64,000 nt of DNA from Virgibacillus sp. MSJ-26 (GTDB lineage: Bacteria > Bacillota > Bacilli > Bacillales > Amphibacillaceae): assembly GCF_018918075.1 (NCBI RefSeq), contig NZ_JAHLPW010000010.1:81528-145527 (forward strand), written 5' to 3'. The notes beneath the pieces were generated by a model that was given only the letters and a program-made list of their open reading frames with translations, was not told the DNA's origin and did no database searches. Below, in pieces: positions 9,879-18,431 of this stretch (position 1 is the stretch's first letter; every line of letters begins with the position of its first letter). The position numbers and the translations under genes were made by a program.

Positions 9879-10439
9879 TTAATAATACGGTGAAATTAAC
9901 AGATAGACAATAACTCCTGTGGCACTTACATAAAGCCAAATCGGCATGGTCCAACGCGCGATTTTTCGATGTTTGGCAACCTGCATATTGAGACCCTTTG
10001 CCAATGTAAATAGCGAGAGCGGTAAGAGGGCTGTTGATAAAATAATATGCGTTATCAAGACAAAATAATAAATATATTTTAGTATGCCATCGTCACCATA
10101 GCTTGTCGACCCTGCCATTGCATGATAAGTTAAATATGAAATTAAAAATAAAAATGTAGCTGAAAAAGCAGCATAAATAAATCGGCGGTGCACTTTAATA
10201 TTTTTCTTTTTAATAGCAACTAAGGCACCTATTAATAGTAAAAATGCCAGCCCATTTAAAATAGCATTTAATAGCGGCAAAACTGTTAAATCCATACCAG
10301 CTATTGTTCCTGTTGTACTTCGTGGTATATAATTTGTCCCTAGAATTATGATTACTGCAAGTATTGATAAGCCCCAAATAAGCGGACTATAATTACGTTG
10401 CTTTCCATTATCAGGTATAGTTATTTTTTCCTTGTTCAT
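9879..10439 (-). CDS. DUF420 membrane protein (YozB/CtaM-like)
   Basis: The 186-residue protein has five hydrophobic segments and the conserved polar residues of the DUF420 family: KVHRRFIYAAF, YLTYHAMAG and VLITHIILST with His in the membrane, and KHRKIARWTMPIWLYVSATG. In other Firmicutes, family members (CtaM/YozB) help mature haem-copper oxidases. That role is plausible here but no cytochrome gene is adjacent. It is divergent from the methyltransferase gene. Confidence 0.85.
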   Translation of the reverse strand: MNKEKITIPDNGKQRNYSPLIWGLSILAVIIILGTNYIPRSTTGTIAGMDLTVLPLLNAILNGLAFLLLIGALVAIKKKNIKVHRRFIYAAFSATFLFLISYLTYHAMAGSTSYGDDGILKYIYYFVLITHIILSTALLPLSLFTLAKGLNMQVAKHRKIARWTMPIWLYVSATGVIVYLLISPYY

Positions 10440-10586
10440 AAATTACTGACTCCTCCTCTATGTTATGATAGAAAAAAAACCGCAAATGCGCAATAGCAAT
10501 GTTCATTATATCTATTTTGTCAGTAATTAGACATAATTATTAATCGTTTACTGACGCAATTGTCTCAATTATAGGAGGTTCAAACA

Positions 10587-11180
10587 ATGGAGAAGCTTTT
10601 TCCCACTTTGTTCGACTTAATCATGCAACCCATTGAAAAATTAAAATTTCACACTATCAGACGTAACCTTTTGTCACAAACAAAAGGAAGAGTGCTTGAA
10701 ATCGGTTCGGGGACAGGCGCCAATTTCCCTTATTATCAGGCAGGTGTCACTGTTGACGCAATTGAGCCCAATGCCTTTATGATTAAAAAGTCGGAAGAGA
10801 AAAAGCGTGCTGCCCTTGTGCCAATTACAACCCATGAAGCAGATGCTGAGTCTCTTCCTTTTGAAGACAACACATTTGAATCGGTTATAGCAACGCTTGT
10901 TTTCTGCACAATCCAACACCCCTTACGCGCTTTATCTGAAATTAAGCGCGTGGCAAAGCCTGGAGCACCGATTTTATTTTTTGAACATGTGCGGATGGAA
11001 AACCCACTTTTTGGCTTAATTCAAGACATTCTCACCCCTGCTTGGAAAAAAGTTGCTGATGGATGTCATCTGAATCGAGATACTCAACATTTGATTAAAC
11101 AATCTGGTTTCCATATGTGCCCCGCTGAAACATTTTTTAAAGGCTTATTTTTAGTGATTAAATGTCATAACCCATTTTAA
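10587..11180 (+). CDS. Class I SAM-dependent methyltransferase
   Basis: The 197-residue protein is a type 11 methyltransferase. Motif I is VLEIGSGTGANFPYY (residues about 36-50), the acidic residue binding the SAM ribose is in VDAIEPNAFM, and the post-II motif is PFEDNTFESVIATLVFCTI. The family methylates small molecules such as quinones or lipids; the substrate is unknown. The ATG follows AGGAGGTTCAAACA. It has no operon partner: the neighbours on both sides are on the opposite strand. Confidence 0.85.
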   Translation: MEKLFPTLFDLIMQPIEKLKFHTIRRNLLSQTKGRVLEIGSGTGANFPYYQAGVTVDAIEPNAFMIKKSEEKKRAALVPITTHEADAESLPFEDNTFESVIATLVFCTIQHPLRALSEIKRVAKPGAPILFFEHVRMENPLFGLIQDILTPAWKKVADGCHLNRDTQHLIKQSGFHMCPAETFFKGLFLVIKCHNPF

Positions 11181-11227
11181 ATAATAAAACAAAATATTTT
11201 CTTTTTTGTATGAAAAATCAAGAAAAC

Positions 11228-11764
11228 TTATTCAAGGTCAATATCTTCAAACTCGACATTATATTCATCTTCAAGTTCTTTTTGTAGGCTTAAAATTTCT
11301 TCATCCTTTGCCTCCAGCTCATCAACAACTTGTTCTAATTCGTCACCTTTCTCAAAAAATTCTTCTTCTGAGATCGAATCATCCAATAGCGCAATCATAA
11401 GTCCTGCAGAATCCTCAATCACATCTAAAGCTAAAATCATTCCATCCGTAAGAACGTCGTGGTATTCTTTTGCCTCGTCTGTTGATGGTGCTTCATAATC
11501 AGCTATGTATTTTCTTTTTTCATTAATGACGGGCTGAACTTCTTCATCATAATAAGTTAAAAACTCATCTGGTGAAATATCACCGTTTTCAACATCAATA
11601 CCTTTTTGTTCAAATTCATCTGCGACATCAGCCATCGAATCACCGACATTTTCTTTCATATCATTTTGCAAGGTAACTAATTCATCCTCAATTTTAGAAG
11701 AACATCCTGCAATAAGTGCTGTCATTAATAATGCTATAAATATCAAATTTATTTTTTTCTTCAT
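11228..11764 (-). CDS. Hypothetical acidic lipoprotein
   Basis: The product has 178 residues with a signal peptide and lipobox LIAGC (Cys21), so it should be anchored to the outer face of the membrane. The mature part is strongly acidic and helical, with coiled-coil-like stretches (SEEEFFEKGDELEQVVDELE). A similar layout occurs in YkyA-type cell-wall-binding lipoproteins of Bacillus, but I see no clear signature and leave it unassigned. The start follows a GGGAGGAAGAAAACT site. No partner gene is adjacent. Confidence 0.7.
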   Translation of the reverse strand: MKKKINLIFIALLMTALIAGCSSKIEDELVTLQNDMKENVGDSMADVADEFEQKGIDVENGDISPDEFLTYYDEEVQPVINEKRKYIADYEAPSTDEAKEYHDVLTDGMILALDVIEDSAGLMIALLDDSISEEEFFEKGDELEQVVDELEAKDEEILSLQKELEDEYNVEFEDIDLE

Positions 11765-12208
11765 AGTTTTCTTCCTCCCTGGTCTCTATTCATCCATGAA
11801 TCATTTTATTCATATTTTAAGAGGAATATGCTAATAATATTAGTGTTTCACAACTCGATGATGTCAGCGTGTTTTTTCATAGATAATCAACATTTAATAT
11901 TGCAGATGAGTAGAATATGAATTTTTCGTATAATTACTAACCATTAAAACACAAAAATAGGCAACTCACCTTAAATTACGTGAGTTGCCATTTAGCAAAT
12001 ATCTAGTGTAATTTGTAGACTATGTCATTATTTGGTCATCAGTATGCCGTGTTGATCAAGAACAAACTTTTGTCTACTTTACTTGACAATCACACCACTC
12101 CTTTAAAATTATGATGTCTCGTCATAAAAGCGCTAAGAACTTAACTCACACCCTACCAATAAATGTTTCATCTTCAGCAAGTTAGAATATTTAAAAACGT
12201 TAAGTAGC
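11765..12208. other. Non-coding stretch with one hairpin
   Basis: No convincing gene on either strand. The only structure is the terminator-like hairpin at 11960-11989. The rest is AT-rich DNA holding the promoter of the lipoprotein and the 3' flank of the hydrolase gene. Confidence 0.5.
11960..11989 (-). terminator. Terminator-like hairpin
   Basis: The arms GGCAACTCA/TGAGTTGCC are followed on the minus strand by TATTTTTG. It could end the FAH-type gene, but it lies about 220 bases beyond that stop. Confidence 0.5.
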
Positions 12209-12829
12209 CTATTTACCAACTTGGAAACTCCCTTTCAATTCTTCATTCCAAAATAATTTCAGTTCATCTTTATCTGTAATTGGTCCTACTCCTTCAGGGG
12301 TTCCTGTAAAAATTATGTCACCCGGTGTTAGGCCAAAATGATCATCAATATATTCTATTAAGTTTTGGAAATTAAAAATCAATGATTTAATATTACCTTG
12401 TTGAACGATTCTCGCGTTTTTAATGAGTGAAAAGTCTTCTTGCTCACATGCTGTCTGACCCGGAAAATCCCAAAAGTTTGTTAATAAGGTAGCATTTTTG
12501 AAACCTTTTGCGAGCAGCCATGGGTGCCCCTTTTCTTTAAGTGCCGACTGAACATCTCTCAACGTGAAATCAATACCAAGCGCCATTTTTGTTACAATGT
12601 TATCAACTTGAAGGGGACGAGTCACTTCTTTTCCAATATAGAGAACAACTTCGATTTCATAGTGAATTTCGCCTTGATGTCGCGGAAATTTTATTTGCTG
12701 ATTATCTGCATAAATAATTGAATTCGTCGGTTTAGTAAAAATCATCGGTTTATCAGGAACATCATTTCCAAGTTCACGAGCATGCTTTACGTAATTTCGT
12801 CCCACACAAAATATGTTCTTGATCTCCAT
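12209..12829 (-). CDS. Fumarylacetoacetate hydrolase (FAH) family protein
   Basis: The 206-residue single-domain protein opens with IFCVGRNYVKHARELGNDVP and KPMIFTKPTNSII. It has the metal-binding acidic residues in GEIHYEIEVVLYIG and the later GIDFTLRD, and ends with TPGDIIFTGTPEGVGP. Relatives are metal-dependent acylpyruvate hydrolases, 2-hydroxyhepta-2,4-diene-1,7-dioate isomerases or oxaloacetate decarboxylases, so the exact reaction is unsure. At 206 residues it corresponds to a compact FAH catalytic domain. The start at 12829 follows AAGGAGTGATCAAAA. It is a monocistronic gene, with repeats and a decayed locus upstream. Confidence 0.83.
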   Translation of the reverse strand: MEIKNIFCVGRNYVKHARELGNDVPDKPMIFTKPTNSIIYADNQQIKFPRHQGEIHYEIEVVLYIGKEVTRPLQVDNIVTKMALGIDFTLRDVQSALKEKGHPWLLAKGFKNATLLTNFWDFPGQTACEQEDFSLIKNARIVQQGNIKSLIFNFQNLIEYIDDHFGLTPGDIIFTGTPEGVGPITDKDELKLFWNEELKGSFQVGK

Positions 12830-12943
12830 TTTTGATCACTCCTTGGTTTTGAAAATAAAGTTCGAATCTGAGACGCTTAATCAATAGAGTAATTTCTCCA
12901 TCAATTAAACATTAGGGAAAATATAAATTAAACGCAGTTGTGC

Positions 12944-13055
12944 CTCTATCGGTCAAAATTAGAGGAAACTCCGAAATTTCAACCGTGAGAAGCGCTCTAT
13001 CGGTCAAAATAGGAAGAAATCTCATAGTTTTAATCGTGAGCATATTACTCTATTA
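12944..13055. repeat. Imperfect 51-53-bp tandem repeat, about 2.2 copies
   Basis: CTCTATCGGTCAAAAT begins at 12944 and again at 12995. Each is followed by a purine-rich segment and a TTTNAANCGTGAG end. A third unit begins CTCTATT at 13048 and then decays. There is no reading frame across it. Confidence 0.7.
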
Positions 13056-13107
13056 AGAAGTCATCTTATCCCAATAAATAATAACGTATTAAACTGGAAT
13101 AATCTAT

Positions 13108-13209
13108 TCATACTATGGCGACCGGTCAATCGGTCATGTTGATCCAGGCGCAGCATCCAGTGGCTACTTTTTTGAAGCTATGCTAGAGAGTGGTGTCAGC
13201 AATGACTAA
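13108..13209 (+). pseudogene. dhaL: Remnant of dhaL (dihydroxyacetone kinase ADP-binding subunit), 3' end only
   Basis: The plus-strand frame reads YYGDRSIGHVDPGAASSGYF and then FEAMLESGVSND before the TAA at 13207. This is the conserved C-terminal helix and loop of DhaL (GxRSxGHxDPGAxS). Nothing upstream continues the frame, and neither dhaK nor the rest of dhaL is present. The stop overlaps the start of the dhaM remnant in the way intact dhaL-dhaM pairs do, so this is the tail of a deleted dha operon. Confidence 0.8.
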
Positions 13210-13573
13210 ATTCGGACTTATCATCGTTTCCCATGTCTCTTCTATCGCTGATGGGATACATGAGCTTTTAAAAGAAATCGCAAATAACGTTCCCATCACC
13301 TATGCTGGCGGCACAGACGAAAGTGACGTCAGCTTTAGTTTTGAAAAAATCAATCGAGCCGTTGCCGACAATGACGCTGACGAAATCTTTGCCTTCTATA
13401 ACTTAGGCAGTGCCAAAATGAACCTTGAAATGGTGATAGAGATGTCCGACTAAACTGTGCATCTCATGGATTCATCATTAATTGAAGGCGCCTATACAGC
13501 AGCCACCCTTGCTCAAGGCAACTCTTCACGTGATGCTATTTTAGAGCAATTAAAACCGCTGAAAATTAAATAG
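13202..13573 (+). pseudogene. dhaM: dhaM (PTS-dependent dihydroxyacetone kinase phosphotransferase), interrupted by an in-frame stop
   Basis: The frame starts MTKFGLIIVSHVSSIADGI at 13202, with the active-site His of the EIIA-Man-like DhaM fold in IVSH, and runs to DEIFAFYNLGSAKMNLEMV. A TAA at 13451-13453 interrupts it. The same frame then continues TVHLMDSSLIEGAYTAATLA and ends with a TAG at 13571. Removing the stop would give a protein of 123 residues, the normal DhaM length. With dhaK missing and dhaL reduced to its tail, the phosphotransfer pathway to dihydroxyacetone cannot work from this locus. Confidence 0.85.
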
Positions 13574-13615
13574 TTGCATGTTTACTCCCTCCAATAATCA
13601 GGAAACAATATATTA

Positions 13616-13648
13616 AAAAGGGGTCAGCTTTCGCGTGAAAATGACCCC
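13616..13648 (-). terminator. Hairpin between the dha remnant and the Rieske gene
   Basis: The arms GGGGTCA/TGACCCC carry an inner TTTC/GAAA helix. The T run is on the minus strand (TTTTTAATA), although no minus-strand gene ends here. It may be a relic, or a leader hairpin of the downstream plus-strand gene. Confidence 0.45.
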
Positions 13649-13666
13649 CGACTGGAGGATAAGAAC

Positions 13667-15166
13667 ATGACAGAAGAATTACCAAAAGAAGTCCAATCAT
13701 TTTGGCGTGAAACAGCAAAAACACCTCACTATCCTAAATTAGATCAAAATATTGAAACTGATGTGGTTGTTGTTGGCGGAGGGATTGCCGGCATTCTTTC
13801 AGCTTACACATTGGCCAAAGAAGGAAAAAGCGTTGCCCTCATCGAAGGGCGCAACTTTTTCGGCGGCACGACTGGATACACAACCGCAAAACTCACCGCC
13901 CAGCATCAATTAATCTATGACGAACTCATTAATCGCTATGGACAAGACACCGCGAAACGCTTTTACCAAGCCAATATGGAAGGCATTGCCTACATCAAAC
14001 AAATAGCCGATGAACATAACATCAACTGCGATTTGTGCGAACAAGATGCATTCGTCTATACACAAGATAAAAACCAATTAGAAACATTTGCAAAAGAAGC
14101 CGATGCCTATAACAAACTCGGCATTCATGGTGGCCTATTGCACGACCTCCCCATCAATCTAGATGTCGCAGTCGCCATACAAATGGAAAAACAAGCTGAA
14201 TTCCAACCCGCCCAATTTTTAAATGGTGTTTTAAAAGCATTGGAACAACTCAATGTGCAGATTTACGAGAATACCATGGTGGTAGATATCGAACAAAACG
14301 ACAAGCTCACCCTAAAAACGGCGACGGCTAATACCATTACTTGTAAAAATGCGATTCTTGCAACGCACTATCCGAGCTTTGAACCAGATAAACACTATAC
14401 AAGTATGAAACCCGAAATTTCATATGCCCTCGCCTTTAAAGCACCAATTGAGTATCCGGATGGTATGTATATTAATCAAGATATGCCTAAACGGACATTC
14501 CGAAAAATGCAGTCAAACGGAGAAGGTTACTTATTAGTGGGCGGTCAAAGTCATCAGATTGGTGATGAAAAATCGGAGCTTGACCGTTACAAAGATATTT
14601 ACCACTTTGCAAGAGAAGCATTTGACGTGACAGACGTCGCCTTTCGCTGGTCAGCACATGACTTGATTACGAACGACCGTGTACCTTTTGTTGGGGAACT
14701 GCATCCGGATTATCCCAATGTTTTTACAGCGACAGGGTTCAGTAAATGGGGACTAGCCGTTGGGGCTACGAGTGCAAAAGTGCTAACAGATGCTATTTTG
14801 GGTCGAGATAATGTGTACAGTGAGATGTTCAAACCTCGACGAGAAATCCCTGATTTAACAGAAACAAACCCTAAACAAGAACAGGTGAAAGATGATATTG
14901 ATAAAGTGAATTTAGATAAAAGTCCAGATGATTTACAGAACAATGAAGCAACCGTGCTTGAAAAAGACGATAAGAAAATAGGTGTTTTTAAAGACGACAA
15001 TGGAAAATTGCATTATCTCAATATTTCCTGCACGCATATGGGGTGTGATGTGAATTGGAACAATGGCGATCAAACATGGGATTGTCCGTGTCACGGTTCG
15101 CGTTTCAAAGCAACCGGTGAAGTGATAGAAGGACCAGCTGTAAAAGATTTGGCAAAAGAAGATTAG
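13667..15166 (+). CDS. FAD-dependent oxidoreductase with C-terminal Rieske [2Fe-2S] domain
   Basis: The 499-residue protein has a DAO-type FAD domain at the N-terminus (VVVVGGGIAGILSAYTLAKEG, residues about 27-47) and a Rieske cluster domain in the last 90 residues. The cluster ligands are seen as CTHMGC and CPCHGSRF. It resembles B. subtilis YhfW. Such proteins probably oxidise a secondary amine or amino acid and pass electrons to the Rieske centre; the substrate is unknown. The ATG follows TGGAGGATAAGAAC. Between the domains is a charged linker (residues about 385-420) rich in Asp, Lys and Glu. Confidence 0.88.
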   Translation: MTEELPKEVQSFWRETAKTPHYPKLDQNIETDVVVVGGGIAGILSAYTLAKEGKSVALIEGRNFFGGTTGYTTAKLTAQHQLIYDELINRYGQDTAKRFYQANMEGIAYIKQIADEHNINCDLCEQDAFVYTQDKNQLETFAKEADAYNKLGIHGGLLHDLPINLDVAVAIQMEKQAEFQPAQFLNGVLKALEQLNVQIYENTMVVDIEQNDKLTLKTATANTITCKNAILATHYPSFEPDKHYTSMKPEISYALAFKAPIEYPDGMYINQDMPKRTFRKMQSNGEGYLLVGGQSHQIGDEKSELDRYKDIYHFAREAFDVTDVAFRWSAHDLITNDRVPFVGELHPDYPNVFTATGFSKWGLAVGATSAKVLTDAILGRDNVYSEMFKPRREIPDLTETNPKQEQVKDDIDKVNLDKSPDDLQNNEATVLEKDDKKIGVFKDDNGKLHYLNISCTHMGCDVNWNNGDQTWDCPCHGSRFKATGEVIEGPAVKDLAKED

Positions 15167-15170
15167 AGTT

Positions 15171-15208
15171 AAAGGGACAGATGTCTTCATAGAAACTGTC
15201 CCTTTTAT
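15171..15208. terminator. Bidirectional terminator
   Basis: The 10-bp arms AAAGGGACAG/CTGTCCCTTT lie between convergent genes. The stem is perfect and the plus side ends in TTTT. Confidence 0.8.
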
Positions 15209-15214
15209 GTTTGA

Positions 15215-16090
15215 TTAATAATGGCTGGTTAGGAAGTCAGCGATATCGCTATTAAGTGACGCCAACATCTCGTCTGGAGGAAAATGTCCCATATTATAAG
15301 ATTGATATAATACGAGATTAGGTATGATCCTTCTTGCAGCTTTCATGATCTTTTCTGCTGGGAAAAATACATCTTTTTCTCCTGCGATAACTAGAGTTGG
15401 AGCTCTATAATGGAGGAGCTCCCTTTTCTTTGTTAATTTTGGCATCTGCTGTTCCAACTTTACATGTTTGAAAATATTTCCTATAATTTCTTCATCTTGT
15501 TTCTTCATCTTATCATCTGACATAGCTTCAGCAATTTTGCTAAGTCCCTTATCTAATCCAAATTTATATAATGCTAAGGGCCAAAGTATTTTTCGAATCA
15601 TGTCTATTTTGGATCCTAACTTAATGCCGGAAGGTGCTACCAGAACAGCACATGCAATTCTTTGAGGTTGATAAGTTGCCAATCTCAAAATAATTCCACC
15701 GCCGAAAGAAGGACCAATGAAAGCACTTTTTTCTACAGAAAAATAATCCATGATGTCTGAAATCCAGTTAGAGAAATCATCATTCTTTCCTGAAAGTCGC
15801 ATCTCAGCACTAAAACCCGGGTGGCCAATGGTATCTGGCGCATAAACTCGGTATTGTTTCAACACACTCTTGAACCATGCTAATGTCATAGGATTGATGC
15901 TATTCCCACCTTGCAAAATAAAAAGAGGTTTACCTTCTTTTGGGCCGGTGACGAGTGTGTGGGTTTTTCCGTAACGAGTTTCTACATAGATTCTTTCAAA
16001 CGGTACATCAAATAATTTTAAGTAATTTTCGTAGGATTCCTGTATGATTCGTTTTCCTGCTTTGGTTTTATAGATAGAGGCAAATTTCAT
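15215..16090 (-). CDS. Alpha/beta hydrolase
   Basis: The 291-residue protein has the alpha/beta-hydrolase triad in order: nucleophile Ser in GPSFGGG (G-x-S-x-G type), acid in AGEKDVFFPAEK, and His near the end in YNMGHFPPDE. VTGPKEGKPLFILQGGNS supplies the oxyanion strand. It is probably an esterase or a related hydrolase of unknown substrate. The ATG at 16090 (MKFASIYKTKAGK) is 11 bases after AGGA; an ATG four codons upstream has no ribosome site. It is close behind the osmC-type gene on the same strand (about 40 bases), so the two may be co-transcribed. Confidence 0.83.
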   Translation of the reverse strand: MKFASIYKTKAGKRIIQESYENYLKLFDVPFERIYVETRYGKTHTLVTGPKEGKPLFILQGGNSINPMTLAWFKSVLKQYRVYAPDTIGHPGFSAEMRLSGKNDDFSNWISDIMDYFSVEKSAFIGPSFGGGIILRLATYQPQRIACAVLVAPSGIKLGSKIDMIRKILWPLALYKFGLDKGLSKIAEAMSDDKMKKQDEEIIGNIFKHVKLEQQMPKLTKKRELLHYRAPTLVIAGEKDVFFPAEKIMKAARRIIPNLVLYQSYNMGHFPPDEMLASLNSDIADFLTSHY

Positions 16091-16130
16091 AAATATCAGC
16101 ATCCTAAGAGTGTATATATTAAAATTATAT

Positions 16131-16577
16131 TTATTTCCTTATCCATTCACTGTTCACTTTTACACCTGCATCGAGTAACAGGTTAAACAATGGGCATCTT
16201 TGCTCTACTTTTTCTTGTAATTCTTTTAGAGCCTCTTCGTCTTCATCAGTTTCAATAGTTATTTTGAGTGTAACAGTTTCAAAATATGTTTGAATCCCTT
16301 TTACTCCTTGGAAACCCTTAGGATCAAGCTCACCACTCGTGGAAATTTCGAATTCGTTATATTTAAAATCAATTTCTTTTGCCACAAAGGAAGTCATGAT
16401 AGAGGTACAAGATGATAAGGCCCCTAAAAAATACTCTAAAGGATTTGGACCACTATTTGATCCGCCCAACTTTTTTGGCTCATCCACAGTGAACGGTGCT
16501 AAATCCCTGACTTGAATGGTGTTCTTTAATTTTTCTTCCCATTTTCCTGTAACAGATAATACTGCTTTTTTTGTCAT
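16131..16577 (-). CDS. OsmC family peroxiredoxin-like protein
   Basis: The 148-residue protein carries the two reactive cysteines of the OsmC/Ohr/YhfA superfamily, in LSSCTSIMTSF and EQRCPLFNLL, and the PNPLEYFLGALSSC segment that forms the active site. Members reduce organic peroxides with thiols, though the YhfA-like branch to which this is closest has a poorly defined substrate. The ATG follows GAGGAGTAAATCATA. The alpha/beta hydrolase gene follows on the same strand. Confidence 0.88.
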   Translation of the reverse strand: MTKKAVLSVTGKWEEKLKNTIQVRDLAPFTVDEPKKLGGSNSGPNPLEYFLGALSSCTSIMTSFVAKEIDFKYNEFEISTSGELDPKGFQGVKGIQTYFETVTLKITIETDEDEEALKELQEKVEQRCPLFNLLLDAGVKVNSEWIRK

Positions 16578-16739
16578 TATGATTTACTCCTCACATGTTT
16601 TAGTAATCATTCATGACTATATCCTATGCTGGTGAGTTTGTCAGGTTTGAGGGATGCTTAGTTGACGGTGTGTGTTGACTATCGTTCAGCAAGGATTTGT
16701 TTACTTCGTTAACTCCTCAATACTAAAGATACTTCCACT

Positions 16740-16892
16740 GGACATCGTAATACGATTTTGACGAAAGCGTGTCCGATTGGAGTGCCCTATTGGACATTGA
16801 AGTGCTATTTTGACGGATGTGTGTCCAATTGGAGTGCTCTATTGGACATCGTTGTGCCATTTTGATGGAAGCATGTCCGATTGACATGATTT
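16740..16892. repeat. Tandem 52-bp repeat, 2.9 copies
   Basis: The units start at 16740, 16792 and 16844, each with GGACATYGWNRTRCNATTTTGA near its head and TGTCCRATTG in the middle. The first two are exactly 52 bp; the third is 49 bp and decays at its end. Within a unit, GGACA and TGTCC are complementary, so each could fold into a hairpin. No gene covers it. It lies past the stop of the DUF1028 gene. Confidence 0.85.
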
Positions 16893-16949
16893 AGTTCTCA
16901 TCCAACAAGGGTTATTTATACCGAGTTAGGATTTTATTACAAAGTGTTT

Positions 16950-17657
16950 TTAATCCAATAATCCAAGTTCTTTTTGCGTTGCTAAATCCATTTGACCGAG
17001 TGGATTTTCTTTGGTTGGTAATGTTTCGATAAAAGGAAAAAGTTCGTATTTGGCCACTTCATAGACGCGTCTTAATTCGGTAACGGGATCCTTGTGTTCG
17101 TCAACGCGTAAGTCCACGAGGGGGTAACTTTCCGTTGAAACGACTTTGAGGGCGGCAGACTGTTTTCCTCGTTTGTCACCACCAGCTGCTTGTCCTGCTT
17201 CTAGTGCTTGTAATAGTCGCTCAGATAATTTCAACTCGCTCGTCGCTTCGAAAATCCGTGCCATTTCCTTAATGGTCTCTTCCCCCACTAACATATTACC
17301 TGCCGCAACAAAGCCATCTCCTTCTATATGTCCGTGCCAGCCAACGCATTTTTCGCCAGTGTAAGCCGCGGATTGTCCTTCTTTATCAACAATCGCAAAT
17401 TGTCTTATTTCAGGTTGTGGATCTTCAGACAGAATTCGTTCTTTCACAGCCTTTGCTGTTAACCCTTCCCCCAAATATTCCAGTCCATTGATACCGATGT
17501 AAGGATTGACAAATGACTGAGAAGCAACAGCTCCTACACCAGATTTTACATAGGGACAGAGCGCTCCTACAGCTGGTACTTTTGTTGATACGGCAATTCC
17601 AAATTGGCCTGTCCGTTCACACCTTGCTGTAATGGAAAATGTATTAAGTTCCAACAT
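16950..17657 (-). CDS. DUF1028 protein (Ntn-hydrolase-like)
   Basis: The 235-residue product begins MLELNTFSITARCERTGQFG and continues with GIAVSTKVPAVGALCPYVKSG and GAVASQSFVNPYIG, the hallmark of DUF1028. These proteins adopt an Ntn-hydrolase-like fold and often sit beside peptidase or amidohydrolase genes. No reaction has been settled that I can name. Here it stands alone. The start follows GGGGGAAGATTAGAT. Confidence 0.85.
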   Translation of the reverse strand: MLELNTFSITARCERTGQFGIAVSTKVPAVGALCPYVKSGVGAVASQSFVNPYIGINGLEYLGEGLTAKAVKERILSEDPQPEIRQFAIVDKEGQSAAYTGEKCVGWHGHIEGDGFVAAGNMLVGEETIKEMARIFEATSELKLSERLLQALEAGQAAGGDKRGKQSAALKVVSTESYPLVDLRVDEHKDPVTELRRVYEVAKYELFPFIETLPTKENPLGQMDLATQKELGLLD

Positions 17658-17748
17658 ATCTAATCTTCCCCCGCTTTTATTGTTATAATTAAAATATACA
17701 GAAATCTCGATAGAAATTCAATTACTATTGGAAGTCATCCCCTCGATA

Positions 17749-18132
17749 CTAGCGATGCGGTTCCCACGTGATAATACCTCCACGAACGTTGGCTAAGTTT
17801 GTAAACCCTTGCCTTTTCAATAATTTACACGCTTCATTGCCAGTGATGCCGCGTTGACTGATGACGACTATTTTTTTATCTTTTGATAATGTTCCTGTAT
17901 CTTTTTTCAGTTCCTGAAGGGGAAAACTTTTAAATCCAAACACATGTAATCTATTAAATTGTTCGGCCGTCCGAACGTCTATATATTGATAATTATGTTT
18001 TTCCTTATTTTTTAGCATCGCTTTTAATTCAAGAACAGTAATTTGTTTCACACCACGTGGTGGCAATACATCTAATAACACGATGGCACCAAAACCAATT
18101 GACATGAACAAGACTAGTTGCTGAATATGCAT
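17749..18132 (-). CDS. Membrane-anchored rhodanese-like protein lacking the catalytic cysteine
   Basis: The 127-residue product has an N-terminal membrane anchor (MHIQQLVLFMSIGFGAIVLL) and one rhodanese domain (YQYIDVRTAEQF to VRGGIITW). In active rhodaneses the loop after the central strand begins with Cys. Here it reads VVISQRGITGNEA, with Ser in that place, so sulfurtransferase activity by the usual route is not expected. It may bind a partner or have another role. The ATG at 18132 follows GAAGGGGACTTTTATA. Confidence 0.82.
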   Translation of the reverse strand: MHIQQLVLFMSIGFGAIVLLDVLPPRGVKQITVLELKAMLKNKEKHNYQYIDVRTAEQFNRLHVFGFKSFPLQELKKDTGTLSKDKKIVVISQRGITGNEACKLLKRQGFTNLANVRGGIITWEPHR

Positions 18133-18431
18133 TATAAAAGTCCCCTTCACATGTTTTCCTATAATATAACTCTATACATAAACAGTTGTTCTAATCAAGT
18201 TTTCTCATCATTTACGGAGGAATGTAGAGCCGTAACGGGCTAAGGATGATGTTCTATTTATCATGCGACCTGGTCGTGATTAGTCTGTGTCACGTTTTGG
18301 ATTTTATAAAATGATTTGGGGGTTGTAAGATAAGTGCCGACTATTAGACTATAAGTTGGTATTTTTGGTTAGACTGAGAAAAATGGTAGATTTATTAATG
18401 GAATCATATTAATCTTAATCGGGGTGCTAGC
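18133..18431. other. Non-coding gap between divergent genes
   Basis: About 300 bases that should hold promoters for both flanking genes. I see no reading frame, repeat or strong hairpin. Confidence 0.4.
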
